Assembly (NCBI GenBank): GCA_950022655.1
Contig: OX465580.1
Span: 45,506,028 to 45,570,027 of the forward strand
Reading direction: 5' to 3'
From: Alentia gelatinosa
Taxonomy: Eukaryota; Annelida; Polychaeta; Phyllodocida; Polynoidae
DNA length: 64,000 nucleotides
Shown here: positions 22,173 through 34,863 of the stretch, one piece after another
Numbering within the stretch: the first letter of the stretch is position 1
How the letters are laid out: the number at the start of each line of letters is the position of its first letter
Notes under the pieces: generated by a model
The model's database searches: none
The model's input: the letters and a program-made list of their open reading frames with translations, nothing else
Told to the model about the DNA's origin: nothing
Translations under genes and position numbers: made by a program

Positions 22173-23445
22173 AGGCAGTCAGTGAGCCATAGCATTGGAG
22201 AGATCTAGTTATACCCACACCACCCCAGAAGGCGTATGTCTGGTTGCCCTGAAAGTATTACTAGTAGAGGAGCAGATCTGGAAAAAATGGTTATCTGAGT
22301 TGATTTTGATTCTAGAGACTCTCTACTTTTTAGTGTGGGTGCTCTGGCGTTGCAGACCTTTCAGCATCACTATTCCATATTAGTACAAGGTCATCACATG
22401 GCACACTCTTAAAGAATTCTCATGGATATCAATATCTATGCTGAATCCAATTACTACAATAGAAGGTTAACCATGGTAGTATTGTCAGATTTGTCACCAA
22501 ATATCCAAAATTTTATAGTTGACCTTGGGAATATGACCTTGACGTTGGGTCAAGGTCATTATCTGGGTAGGTTTTGGAACTTTAGATATGCAGCCTTCAT
22601 CATGTCCAATATGAAACCCATACTTGTTATAGCTAATGGAATATTCGCAATCTAGTTTAGAAGTTGAATGTGACTTTTGCTGTTTCGCTAAGGATTTCTA
22701 TACAGTTTTCATTAATTGGTGAGCATCCAATTCTTTCTTAAGTGGATTAGGTATGTGTTTTATATGGTCTATATGGGTGAATAGCATACCAGATTGAAGA
22801 TATTGGTTCAGGGAATAATACGGAATTGTTTCTTTATCAAGTTTCTGATATGTATGGTTGCCATGGCAACTGAAACATACACATGTGCAAAAAATAGGCA
22901 ATAAATTTATGTTTGACCTTGAATTCAGTGACCTTGACCTTGACCCAAGGTCATATACATTTGCATACTTAAAGACTTTGATGGGGTATATATGCTTATT
23001 CAATATGAACCTCCTAGCTCATAAAGGGTCAGAGTAGGGAGCACATATGTCTTAAAAATTGAGATCTCTTTCATTTTAGTGACCTTGACCTTTGACCTCA
23101 GATAGAATAGTGATGCTAAAAGGTCTGCAACGCCAGAGCACCCACACTAAAAAGTAGAGAGTCTCTAGAATCAAAATCAACTCCGATAACCATTGTGGCG
23201 AGCCGGCAAGAATTCTAAATTTTCAGATCTGCTCCTCTACTATACTATGAATTACAGTGAAAACAGAGCTGTCATTAGTGAGCATTGCCTCAATGGGAAT
23301 CAGTGTAGCTGGAAGTAACTGGTCAGAGGCGGCCTCACTGCAGACCTGATACACTCCCCATTATCACGTGCCTGACAGGCATGTGGGCGGGGCTTATTCT
23401 TAAGAATTAATAAACAGAGATTAATTACTTTGTACCACCTTTAAC

Positions 23446-26400
23446 AAGCTAGAAATTCATTAAAAAACGAACGATGCCGTGCATTTAGATGTCTTCAAGA
23501 ACGGCGACAGATCCAGGAATAGAATTAAGGAAAACTTTTAAAAATTACAATTTTTTTTTTTTTTTTTTTCAGAAAGTGAATTCTATCGAATTTGAGCCGA
23601 ATACGGATCAAACAAACCATCGGATATTCATGGAGAACGTATCCACAAAAATCCTTTGCCTGCATTGCAAATTCCGTTTGAAACGGTATTAAATATGACT
23701 CCCAGTAAATAGGATATTGCTATAAAAGTCATTCCTATTTTACCTTTCTCTTTCAGGACAATGGCGTTACTCCCATTGAAGTCATGCACGATGCGTGAGA
23801 CGGATGTATTATCGCTTCGATCAAATCTTACTTGCCATAGCCTTATTTTAGGTTATATCGATAAATCGGAATACACCGCCCACAACTATGATTGAAGGTG
23901 CTATTCTCTATCGAAGCTACTGTGGAAACAACGATAACTTTGGCAAGAATCCTATTCTGATAGATATAATATTTCTATATAGTGAAAACAATTTATAATT
24001 CAAATAGTAGTCCCAACCAATACTCGGAGGACTAAAAAGTAATTATTTTCCTTGTATACCCGCACAGGATTATGTTGCAATATCAAGGATAGTCTGTTCT
24101 ACATCTCATTACGCAAATCATGTGTCACGTGTCAAACTTTAGCCAGCTTTTATTCCCTTGGGCTGTCTGCGAGCTGTTTTAATTACCATGATTTTAATTG
24201 AAAATCTCCACGATAGCGGCAACAAACGGTTGCCAGATGATGAAGTATGTGAGTTCAGCTGTTTTATGCGGAATGGGTTTTGTCGACCCCACAGTCGAGT
24301 TTCCCAGCAGCAATGAATCGTCCGCGCGTCTTGCCGACTTGTCAGACAGCGTTGTCATAATAGTCAAACCGAGGAACGAAGTGTCCCCTCGTTCTAAATC
24401 GGGCCACTTTAACCCTTTTATTTCGATACTGAAGTATCCCCAGAAGGCATTGGGGCCCCTAGCAAAGTTCATGTAGAAATATAGTTTTAGTGTGTGGGGA
24501 CGAGGCGTATGGTCCAATGTACGACTGCACAACTCAATTCTTTTAGGGCATAAACAGAACCCAAATCTGATCAATGCCCCAGAAAAATTGGAAATATAGA
24601 AATATAGTTTTATGGGTTTTTTTTAAATTGCATCAAGTTTCAGAAATACATCGAATAATTTCTAGACCTGTGCCCGACTGCCTACCTGTTCTTCATGAGT
24701 CAAATTCTTGATTTCCTTTATAGGATTGTTTTATTTCTAAAAGGTGAATGTATTAGATCTCCCTTTAGTCTTGGTGCCCCTTTCGGCGATAACTTGATGG
24801 ATATCGGGGCCCCAGGTGGTCAGGGCAAGATATGGTGTAAAAAAGAAAATTTAATATACTGAACAATGAAAGGAAATGACCGCATTCTGCCGTAGATGCT
24901 GTGTGGAAGTCTTGAGAAACTTGCCGGAAAAGGCAACCTATGTGGCGATATCTTAGGTTAATAACAGGAATGGCATACGGTTAGGATATTGGAATCAACT
25001 ATAAATGTCAGAAAACATTCAATATAAAATGAAAGAATTGACAAACGTTTTATCGAAAGAACAATATATACTCATTGTAATGATGTGACCTTGGATCTAA
25101 TATTGATTTTAATCTGACTCAGACTGTACCAACATTGTATTTGTGCATGACCAGTTAGTCTAGAATGTTCAAACATCGCATCTTTGAACGTTTTGCACTG
25201 CCTGTAATTCTATTTCAATAAGGATAACAGCGACCGCCCGACTGGCACCAACCATCTTAGCCGAAATTGTCCAAAGGTACGTGATTAAATCATCAACGTG
25301 AAAGTGAGCTTCGAAGTTTATCATTACAAAGTTAGGAGTCAACGTTGTGAGTACACCATGATATTTAACTGCCTACCCTTTGCAATATGAATACGCGAGC
25401 GGTGATCGTGTCTGACTCTAGAGAGGGTGACTTAGAATATCACATAAATCGCCATAATGATTTTAGAATCCGCATGTATACAAGTTAACTGTAACCCGGG
25501 TGCAACGGCCATGAGGGCCGCGAGCAGAGCAATTCGGCTGGAGAACACAAGTCTAGGGAAACAGTATTACTTGGTGGTAGGCATCAATGACACCACAGTT
25601 AAAGTAGGAAATGTGGTAGATATGTGCTTTAAAATTACCATGTTACAAACTCATAAACTCTGTTGTTTAAACATTTTATCAAGTTGGCATCAACCTAATA
25701 CAAATGTTACTAATGTTATTTAACCGTTACTATAGTTGGGTTGGGGTTCGGCGTATATACCAATGTTTAGAATATTCTTGAGGAAATGACCGACACACTT
25801 TAAAAAATAGAGCTGATTGATGAGGTGAATGCCAAGCAAATTATCATCGATGAGCCCGTACCAGAAATCAAGTAATATTTTTTTTAAATTAGAATCAACG
25901 AACAAATGCTACACGTGGACTGCTAACCTAATACACCCACATAAAAAGGGGTGATATATTTCATCTTTTATATATATGGCTTTCATCCAGGCGAATATTT
26001 GTTAGATTGTTTTAAATGTAATAGAGGACAATTTATTTTTCTATCAGTACTTTTCTATTTGTATGAGCAAAAGTAGATTACAAACGGTCAGAAGGTGGTC
26101 GTTCAATAACAGAAAACCTTAAATTTGGAACTAAGCTTCAATGATAAGTCTAATACTACATTAGGATTATAGATTCAAAGGGATACGACATGTGCACCAG
26201 AAATTCAGAAAGTACTCAATTTAGAGTATATTAAAAAAAAGTAAGAGGGTCACCAGACATGCATCAGTAAAGTATATAGAAAATATTAGTTTTGATGAAA
26301 GTAGTATAGCGTTGGAAATCCACTGTAAGGAAATCACAGCCCATTCACACTGTCACAGAGTCACAGGGTGAATTTTAGTCAAGCAGCAGATTAGATTAGC

Positions 26401-26706
26401 TTTATAGAACTAAGGTCGTGAAAATTCTGAGTCAAACACGTTACTTCTATCAGGTAAAACCATTAGTTAATAAGGTATTTTGAAAATGGTCGGGAACAGA
26501 TGAGAGGTGCCACTAGCTGTGGGACGTTCTCTGTTAAAACCAGTAGATATTACATAACCAAATTAGACTTGTATAGAACCTCCTGACCATGCTGTACAAA
26601 CTATAAAACGAGATGATGATTTACAGTTCGTACAGAACGAGGAATTTACGCCGAGTTCCGTACAAACCATAAATCGTTATCGAATTTTGTGGCTTGTGTA
26701 ACCTAG
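23446..26706. other. Non-coding region, no gene confirmed
   Basis: Contains a poly-T run (about 23551-23571) and otherwise unique-looking sequence. The plus-strand frames at 24198-24476 and 25457-25723 have fairly non-repetitive composition and could be exons or old pseudogene pieces, but I recognise no domain and see no convincing splice sites. Confidence 0.4.
25457..25723 (+). other. Unassigned 88-codon frame
   Basis: An open frame whose middle (residues 10-55, containing QYYLVVGINDTTVKVG) has a protein-like composition. The family is not recognised. There is no paired exon, and the tail looks non-coding. Listed only as a candidate. Confidence 0.15.
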
Positions 26707-27390
26707 TTATTTGTAATGTTCCCGGTTACAGGAATAACTAGAAGATGGAGCTTTTAGATGTTTAATGTAGAGCATAAGATAAGATCCAATGAACAATATA
26801 AACTGGGGAGATATTGATATAATCCACATCAAGGTACAATATCCAGTAATACAGTAGCTATGAATATCCAGCACACATACACAGCAGTCCTTTGTTAATC
26901 CTACATGGCACAATATTTAACAGTGACTATAGTTCACAGTATTGCACACACTAGTCCCATTGGTTGCAGTAGTTCCAGCATAGAGGATGTCCTGTCACAT
27001 GGCTGCTTGTAGCGTGGTCCCAATTATTATCCAAGCTCTATGGCAATAATAGCTGACTTCACGGCTGGTCTTGCTCTGATGGTCACGGCTGGTCTTCTCC
27101 CGATCATCTGAAGACTGTCCTCCCTTATATACTGGGTATATTTAATATTCAGAGAGCACTATAATGTTTCTAAAAATAGATTACAACATCACCTTCAAGA
27201 TGGGTTTTCCCTACAAGTGACTCCCGGTAAAGCTGTCTCACCATGAATCACACACTGGCTCAAGGATGTTTCCCGCTGCCTTTTCCCGGAACAGTGCTTG
27301 TCACTGCAGGATGAGTTTCTTAAGAACAGCTCAGAATCCATCAATTATTTGATTATGGGTTTGCACCAGGATGTTACAGAACACTACATT
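26707..27390 (-). other. Possible solo LTR or promoter-bearing repeat
   Basis: Starts TGTAATGTTCCC and ends near GATGTTACA (27376), short inverted ends of the TG...CA type. Its minus strand contains AGTATATAAGGGAGGAC (around 27120-27137), a TATA box followed by an initiator-like region. This resembles the internal layout of the gypsy LTR at 43620-44271. No partner LTR and no clear target duplication, so confidence is low. Confidence 0.25.
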
Positions 27391-27954
27391 TAAATATAGG
27401 AGTAAAGTCTTATGTATAGAACTATAAGCTAAAACACTATTACACTTGTACAAGCATGGTAGGTCGTTCTATATATACTATAGATCCGAAATTAAGAAAA
27501 CTCATTAAGATCATTTGGGTTAATAACTAATATTTTGATAAATATTTACGGAAGTGTTCCGTATTTTCCCGTAAGGAACACTGTTCCATACGGTATTCTT
27601 ACGTTATATGGCGAAACATTGCATATTTACAGTATATACAGCATGGGTATATAGTAATTTTCTATCTATAAATGTTGCATGTTTAAATGTGTTAAATGTT
27701 GAACGTCAAATATGTGTTTTTACATGTTGAAGTAATCTATCAAAGATGCTGTATTGAGTCTTGTACGATATAGATAAGGGCGTGTCCCTTTATGTATCAC
27801 TTAGGTGCATACTTTGGATGAGATATTGGGCTAAAGAAGACGTGTTGTTGGTTTGTGCCTAGAAAGGTTATCAATGCTCGTGCGGTTGACACTTCTCACC
27901 ACTCCACCTTGGTTGGGAAAAGAGGAATTCTAACTCCCTCACCATGAATGATCA
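27391..27954. other. Non-coding region, no gene seen
   Basis: AT-rich unique-looking sequence; nothing recognised. Confidence 0.5.
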
Positions 27955-28350
27955 GATATCTAAAGTCTGTTAACGTTAATGGAATCGATGACAAAATTTA
28001 AAGAAAATCTACTGTTACTCATATAAAGAAAAGCTACCACTCATGCCTACCGCAGAAAACACATTCTACGAAGGAAACAAACATCCTCTGGGAAAGGGAA
28101 TGGGGTGGGAAAGCAATAGCAATGGCTGTTTGACCTCTAGAAGGGTCGGCATGACACTTAAATTATACCCTGCTTAATACCATAAGTGATTTAGAGGGAA
28201 GATGCCTCTTATCAAAATTAGATTAGAAGAAACAGAAAAACTTATGGGAATTGTTTATGCCCCTACTCAAGATAAGTAAAAAGAACAGATGTCCGTTCTA
28301 ACAGAGGTTACAAATATGGTAAAATCTCATCAAGAACTACCTATCCTATT
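27955..28350 (+). pseudogene. L1/Tx1-like LINE endonuclease remnant
   Basis: Plus-strand translation in shifting frames gives SVNVNGID (endonuclease start), a W.REWGG segment, SDLEGRCL and then MGIVYAPTQDK followed by KSHQELPIL. That order fits the endonuclease of L1/Tx1-type LINEs. Stops and frameshifts are frequent. It seems distinct from the jockey/CR1-type LINE remnant that follows at 28440. Confidence 0.5.
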
Positions 28351-28439
28351 TTGATGTGTTTATTTCCAGATATTACAGGTTACATGTCATCAATGTGGGT
28401 GTTAGTATTTAGTATCTACACTTCTCACTACATACAGTC

Positions 28440-29137
28440 AAGAAAACTGAACTAAGAGCTTTGAGCAAGAAAATAAGGAAAGACTTGAATATTGGGAGGA
28501 AAAGATTAATAGAGACAAAACTAAGGGAATGCGCTTCCCACCCTAAACAATACTCGAAGGAGTTAAATAAACTTATTAAGCCTAGCGGTAGTAAGATGGA
28601 AGTTTGTTTCAAAGATCAATCTGGGGAAATATTAACGTTAGATAAATGTGCTGAGCGCGAGAATACCTATTTTTAGCTCTATCAGAAAAAATCTATATGA
28701 ATCGCTGGATAAAAATGTCATGCTAAGTTATGTACATAGGGAGAACAAGTTGGGGAGGGAGGTTGATGCTGAAGCTGTGCCTAACAGCGAAGTGATAAAA
28801 CTTAACCACCGACAAATCGTCAGGTATAGATGGCGTAAAATGTAGCTTATTGAGAAACTCATTATAGGCATGTTCGGAGCATTTCGCCCAAATGCTGAAG
28901 CAACTAATCCAAGAGTGTGAATTCCCCGAGAGTGGCAGAATTGCCCCTCTACCAAAGACAGGGGGCAGAAGTTGTTTATATTTACCCAGACCAATGAAAG
29001 AAATATTTTGGAGATCTGCTGTTTACTTTGGAGTCAGCCCCTGGAACACGTTATCTGCAGATGTACAAAAAAACCAACTAAATCTACGTTCAAAAAAGGA
29101 ATTCTCGTCAAATTGCAGCAATGAATATCATTTGTGA
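28440..29137 (+). pseudogene. LINE remnant with RT core deleted
   Basis: Plus-strand frames show a basic linker (IRKDLNIGRKRLIETKLREC), then DQSGEILTLDKCA, matching the linker of LINE C (ENQNGEVIPISECA). The frame at 28892-29137 starts with the RT entry motif ECEFPESGRIAPLPKTGG and jumps directly to the C-terminal tail motif RSAVYFGVSPWNTL. The whole catalytic RT core is missing between those motifs. Confidence 0.75.
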
Positions 29138-29779
29138 AAACAAGCTTACATGGTTAAGCAACATCCCTTTAGTTCACCATACAGGTTGCACCGTCATCTA
29201 GTAGCACTCTAGAGAGAATCATGATTTGATTATTCTGATGATATAAAATCGCAACTAAGGTACGATCTGTACTCAATCAAAAATGATATTGAGTGAAATT
29301 CATTGCTAAAAGTTTTGGATGCATTGTACATTATCATACAAATTGTTGACTGTTTCATACCATGCCCTTGCTGGAAGAGCGATTTGTACTGAATCGAAGC
29401 AATAACGCTTTTTCAAAAAATAAAAAAAAGCTTCCTTTTCTTTTTTTCTTTTTGATAAAATAAAAGAATTGATATTGTTTTGTTGATATCAGAACTGAGA
29501 CAACCTTCAGACAATTGAATGATATTTTATTATTTGTGATCCTGTTAACAACTTTTCAGCTAGCAGTGAGTCAATATCCAAGCGAGTTATCACCACTTTC
29601 TAGGAACATGTTCCTAGACAGACAAGACTTCACCTATGAAAATAGACACACTGCACATAATCTGTAATGGAATTTAGTCAAGGAAGGGGCTTTTTATACA
29701 CACATATAGTTTTTTAGATCGGAAAAATAGTTCCAGTGTCAATACAGAAAATCATTACCGTTCACAGATTGTACAGTTT
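29138..29779. other. Non-coding region, no gene seen
   Basis: AT-rich; possibly the 3' end of the preceding LINE remnant. No further motif was found. Confidence 0.45.
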
Positions 29780-30650
29780 TTAGACGATTACGATCTAGCT
29801 GACATATGAAGAGAGCGATATCCTAAACCTAGAAGATACACCTTTCACTAAGCAAATCAAGCTTCCTGTTAGGACTATTGGCTTGTTTCTGAATTTACAA
29901 AAAATAGAATCTATAAGTGTAGCATTTCTCCCAGTCCCCGTTTCAGTAAGGATGAAATTTATAATCTTTAATAGTTTGGCTATTCCTGTATTGTTATATG
30001 CTATAAAACAATTAAGCCCAATACACATCTACCGATTCAGGATTGAACGATTAGTTCCCAAATCGTATAGGAGTCGGTATACTTGTCCCAGGCAAAATTC
30101 GTAATACCTCGGCCTGTGCCACTATTTATCAACCCGTTGTCAGCGACTAGATTTATCAACATGTTGATAAACTTTTGGCCACCGATTTAGGAACATAGAA
30201 ACCACAACTTGTCGGTGACAAAATTACATCTGAAGGAGGTAGCTCACTAATCGCTGCCTGACCATTGCCTAACTATGCTACATCTACTGACTACGGCCAA
30301 CTCCGTTAGGATGCCTCGCCTGAGACAAATTACTGTCCGTTTGTCGCCGAAAAAGGTACATAAATGTTTCCAAATTGGTAGATGTGTATTGGGCTTTATA
30401 CATAGATAGAAATGGAACAGCAAGGTTAAAGAAATTTGATATTCTACTCTCGCCCAGGAGATATCCAGGGAAGGATTGAATCTACTGAATCTAGAATCCA
30501 AGTACATAACTGAAATGGCTGGTTCACATATGTAATGAACAGTGTGCCAAATGGGATAACATTTTTAGGTATTTCATTGACTTATTAAAAGGAAACTGGG
30601 AGCATTCTAGAATTGTTTAGACAAAAATGCCAAATTGGAGATAATTAAAA
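29780..30650 (+). pseudogene. Possible LINE C-terminal remnant
   Basis: Plus-strand translation around 30445-30520 contains REGLNLLNLESKYITEMA, reminiscent of the GGL...N...K region after RT in L1/Tx1-type LINEs, and a hydrophobic segment precedes it at 29883-30000. Frames are broken and the match is weak. It could belong with the 27955 remnant. Confidence 0.3.
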
Positions 30651-30735
30651 ATTGTATATTAATTATCCACCACTCCACCTATCCTGGCTCTGAGAACTAT
30701 CCGCTAAGTGTGACGTCATCACCTACTGGGAACCA

Positions 30736-31512
30736 GGGCCCTGTTTTTCAGTCAAGACATAATCGCCCAACGATACCCTAAGATGTCTCCACGATTGGAT
30801 GACAATTTGCAAGACACAAAATGGCGGGTGTGCTATAGACACGGTCTCAGTGCGGCGCGCTCGATCGCCGCTAAAAGTGTCTCAAGTCTAGAACTGTCTC
30901 AGGCTCTATCAAAGCTCACTCTGTGTATATAGAGGATTTCCCGTGCTTCCCATACGAATCTAGGAATGAAATTTTAACACGAGTAAGGGAGACATATAAC
31001 TTATAATCGTACCAAATATGAAGAAGATGGACCACAACGTTTCGAAGATATTGGCGTTTGAAGTTCGTCATAGCAAACGTCTGCTCTGGCCATTGCACCC
31101 TCCCACCTCCAGTGAACTCGAGGTCACTACATAAATTAGAGTCACGTGAGCGTAGGGGTACACTGGCCACCAGAGCAGAGATTGCTATGACGAACTTCAA
31201 ACTCCGATATCTTCGGAATGGTGTGGCCGATTTTCTTCATATTTATTATAGGTTATATGTATACCTTACTCGTGTTAAGTGAAGTTGCGCATTCTGTACG
31301 ACATGTCCATAGATGTCTTAGGTCTAAGACAATTTGGAAGACATTTGGAACCACGTGACCCTAAAGATGTCTTATCTATAGTACACCTGACTGCAGCCTA
31401 AGTGCTCTTGACGGACAATCGTTGGCCGATCCCCAAAGATGTCTTATCTATAGTACACTGACAGCTGTAAGATATCTTACAAAGAGGATATCGTGACTGA
31501 AAAACAGGGCCC
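30736..31512. mobile_element. MITE family M, copy 2
   Basis: A 777-bp copy with ends AGGGCCCTGTTTTTCAGTCA and GACTGAAAAACAGGGCCC. It shares the palindromic core and the doubled GTCTTATCTATAGTACAC motif with copy 1 at 15980. It abuts copy 3. Confidence 0.88.
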
Positions 31513-31513
31513 A

Positions 31514-32469
31514 GGGCTTTGTTTCTTAGTCACGATTTCCTCGGTTGTGGCTGTAGTTGTGGTTGTGGCTGTGGTTTTGGCTGTAGAAATGGTTGTGGTT
31601 GTGGTTGTGGCTGTAGTTGTGGTTGTGGTTGTAGTTGTGGGTGTGAGTGTGACTGTGGTTGTGGCTGTGGTTGTGGGTGTGGGTGTAGATGTGGTTGTGG
31701 TTGTGGGTGTGGTTTTGGCTGTAGATGTGGTTGTGGTTGTGGCTGTAGTTGTGGTTGTGGTTGTAGTTGTGGGTGGGGGTGTGGCTGTGGTTGTGGCTGT
31801 AGATGTGGTTGTGGTTGTAGATGTGGCTGTAGTTGTGGGTGTGGGTGTGATTGTGGCTGTAGTTATGGGTGTGGTTGTGGGTGTGGCTGTGTTTGTGGTT
31901 GTGGTTGTGGGTGTGGCTGTGTTCGTGGTTGTGGTTGTGGATGTGGGTGTGGGGATGGGTGTGGGGGGTTGGTGCAGGGGTGGGTGTGGTTGTGGATGTG
32001 GGTGTGGGTATGGGCGTGGGTGTGGTTGTAGGTGTGGGTGTGGGGATGGGTGTGGCGGTGGGTGCGGGGGTGGTTGTTGGTGTGGTGTGGGTGTGGTGTG
32101 GGTGTGGAGTGTTAAGTGCAGACTATTGAGTGTGGACTGTTGAGTGCGGACTGGTGAGTGCGGACTGGTGACAGAGGACTGTTGGGTGACAGGAGCATCT
32201 TGTTTTCTTGTTCTCATGTGGTCACATGGCCAAAAGATACCTCTAAGACACCTCTAGGACACCTCCAACCTTGTCTTGGGCTGAGACCGTTTTGGAGCCA
32301 ATTTGTGCTAAGATAACTCAAGATAATCTTGACTAAAAGACACCTATGACGCCCCTAAGACGTCTCAGCCCAAGATATATCAAAGATCCTCTAAGATATC
32401 TTGTCTATAGCACACTTTGGTCTTAAGACGGTCTTCGCCAAAGATTATCTTGACTAAATAACAAGGCCC
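31514..32469. mobile_element. MITE family M, copy 3, carrying a minisatellite
   Basis: Starts GGGCTTTGTTTCTTAGTCAC and ends TTGACTAAATAACAAGGCCC, the same terminal repeat type as copies 1 and 2. It lacks the copy 1 core and carries a long TGTGGN array plus CTAAGACACCTCTAAGACAC-type repeats. It lies directly against copy 2, so the two may have moved as a composite. Confidence 0.75.
31540..32110. repeat. TGTGGN hexamer minisatellite
   Basis: About 570 bp of (TGTGGN)n with N mostly C, T or G and occasional 5- or 7-bp units. The long frames on both strands (poly-threonine/proline on minus; valine- or cysteine/glycine-rich on plus) are repeat translations, not genes. The G-rich plus strand could form G-quadruplex-like structures. 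Confidence 0.92.
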
Positions 32470-33650
32470 AGCTTTCTTGATGCCACAACCACTATACAAT
32501 GGACATACAAAATGTGCCGAGTTACCCTCCTCCCTGCCTTAATACCATCCCATGTTTACTTCTGAAATCTATATGTTCATTACATTTGAGTTAGAAATCG
32601 TTTCCACTTATCAAATTTGTAATCCTTGTTTTCACAATAAGATATGTATTTTTCCATCTTCAGGCTATTTCCAAGCGCTATGCTCCAGTCGTAAAGGCTC
32701 AAATGGTTGTTTTCGAATAGGCTTTGCTTGTATATATATATACAATTTGGCATGTCATGTCAAATAATTGTACCTCTCTGCCGCCAAACCTCTGTCTGTC
32801 ACCCCCAAAAAGATGTGGGCTAATTTTCATTGGACGAATAATAAATAGGAGCATTGTTCGTTATAAAAGCAAAAAGGATAATTGATAACTGGAGTCATAA
32901 TTCCTCGTAATATGTTTGCGAATGAAACATCAAAATAAGTAATTAGAACAAGAGTTAATATATGTCATGATTTATGACACATATGCCTATTCAGTTCTAA
33001 CATAAGGTAAAATAGAACCTCCTAAATTTGCATGATTTTATCCACAGGAGAGTTCTATAACGCAATTATCTGCTGATATCCTCCAACGACTATAAAGATT
33101 TATGCATTATTCTCTTAAGACCTGTTTATGAACACATTTTACACCATTTGGCATTTTTGATTGGAGCTTAAGTGGTGGAAAGTGTTTGCATGTGTATTGT
33201 CTAGGTCAATCTCAAGCATCATGTTATATTTACACACCGGCATTCTGTCCCCTGTATAAAGGATACAAATCAGCCAAGATGCTCATGAGCTGCTCGTGAT
33301 GGGTGTCAGCGGTTGGTCGAAGTGGCCTGCTGGGCTGCTTAGGTTTTGAGGAACCATGGGCGATAATTGCTCCACGCAGGATTATTAGTATCTCTCACGC
33401 ATCCTGCAAGTGGGAGTAGCTTAGTCCAGTTGAGTTGGCGGCTCCACGGGTGAGCCAGGTTGGCATGGGTGCTAAATCAGTAACTTCCAAGTTAATCTCA
33501 AAAACAGGTGTCTGTTGGATGATTGTTAACAAATGCTATTTTCAATACAAATACAATGAACATAGATATTTACAACAAGGAACCACCAACAGGTGCTTTC
33601 CCTGAACGAAAAAAAAAAAAATTACCAATTAGATATTAAGATGTACTTCC
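32470..33650. other. Non-coding region, no gene seen
   Basis: Mixed sequence with an A13 run near 33608-33620. Nothing else recognised. Confidence 0.5.
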
Positions 33651-33779
33651 AGGTGGATCTAGCCAAACAATTCAGAATAGGGATAGGTTCCGGAGAGGTG
33701 TTGCTCTGGCCAGTATATGAACCTTTTACTCAAGTACTGTTCATTTATCTTCGAAAGTTATAGAAAAGGTGACTAAGAA

Positions 33780-34270
33780 ATGATTTCCAAATTGTATAAC
33801 AGAGCCCTCAGAATAACCACCTATAAGAATACAAGAAATATGAGTATATCAAATTTATTGGAAGTCTGTAAAGTAGACTCACTAATGAAACGCCGAAACA
33901 AACAATTACTCTGTCCCATGTACCGTAACAGGCACAACAATTCCTGTGTAGATTCCGCAGAAAGGAGAACCAGATCTGGCAACAACAAAATTTTTTATAT
34001 TGAACCTACAAAAAGTTCCCTAGTAATGAATTCCCCCTACTACCGAGGAGTACGCATGTGGAGCAGCCTGCCGTTTGCAACGCAATTTGCCAGTGATAAG
34101 AAAATATTTCATTAACTAATTTTACCTTATTTATAGGTTTAAAAAATGACGAAGTAAGAGATTAAAGGACACTCCATATTGTATCATCACATTTGACGAA
34201 ATTTGTATCACCCTCTTCTAACCCTATCGGGTATTATTAATTATTTTTGATTTCGATGTAAAATCATGAA
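33780..34270 (+). pseudogene. 5'-truncated LINE, C-terminal ORF2 and tail
   Basis: The frame 33780-34115 ends with SPYYRGVRMWSSLP, the YRG...W..LP tail motif of LINE ORF2 proteins, preceded by ALRITTYKNTRNMSISNLLE, typical of the post-RT region. No RT core is present. The Penelope-like element inserted just after it, at 34271-34285. Confidence 0.75.
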
Positions 34271-34285
34271 TTGTCTTAATTATGT
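34271..34285. repeat. Left target-site duplication of the Penelope-like element
   Basis: TTGTCTTAATTATGT occurs here and at 39346-39360, directly flanking the element. Confidence 0.9.
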
Positions 34286-34863
34286 GGTGTACGAGGCACA
34301 ACGCGACTAACGAGCAAGTGACAAAATCGAATTCGCGGGCAAGACGTTTCCGCCGTTTCGCATTCACCCGTGTCCTACATTTCTCGACCGTGATTGGTGC
34401 GCCGCGTCACGTGACCGCGGTCCGACTCGCGGATTCGCTGTTGCTACGGACGCGTTGTTAGCTGAAGCTTGTTGCGCGGTTTGACGGAGTTTTCGCTGGT
34501 TCTCTAACGTAGTCAATGCCGCAAGGCCTATGGGCGTTTTGTGGCACTCGACTGGTGTTAGAACTGTGAACCGTTTCTCCTGTATTCCCCCTACCAACTG
34601 GTGGTTATCGGGTGAACTGCTATGTAGGTTATCAGTGATGGGAGGTGTCTTAACTTAGATTTCCCGTCTTACTCGTTAGTTTCGACAGTGATATGTCGCG
34701 TCAGGCGTCTATTGTGTCCTTCTGTGGTCTCTCAGCATCGTGACAGCGTTTATTTCGCTTCCAATGCTACTGAACGGAACTGAAGGTAGGTTCTTCAGTT
34801 TTTTTCGGGTGGTGCTCGACACTGTCACTTGTGTGTGTCGCTGCGGATAAACAACGTATGTAA

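Larger units (their letters stand above)
21311..23445. mobile_element. Long foldback element with TTAA at both ends
   Basis: The right arm (about 23095-23445) pairs in inverted orientation with two left blocks (21311-21475 and about 22245-22385). The outer ends read GTTAAAGCTGATACAAAG and its diverged complement. TTAA lies at 21312-21315 and 23441-23444, suggesting piggyBac-type target use, which is inference. The left arm is split by about 760 bp holding a second palindrome and a tandem repeat. A related element lies at 40421-41506. No protein is encoded. Confidence 0.75.

Noticed and set aside
24194..24574. Opposed frames on both strands (126 and 92 codons) as a gene
   Set aside because: No domain or homologue recognised and no splice support; mutual antisense openness suggests chance.
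31477..32217. Long frames rich in threonine/proline (minus) and valine or cysteine/glycine (plus)
   Set aside because: They are translations of the TGTGGN hexamer array, open in several phases on both strands.
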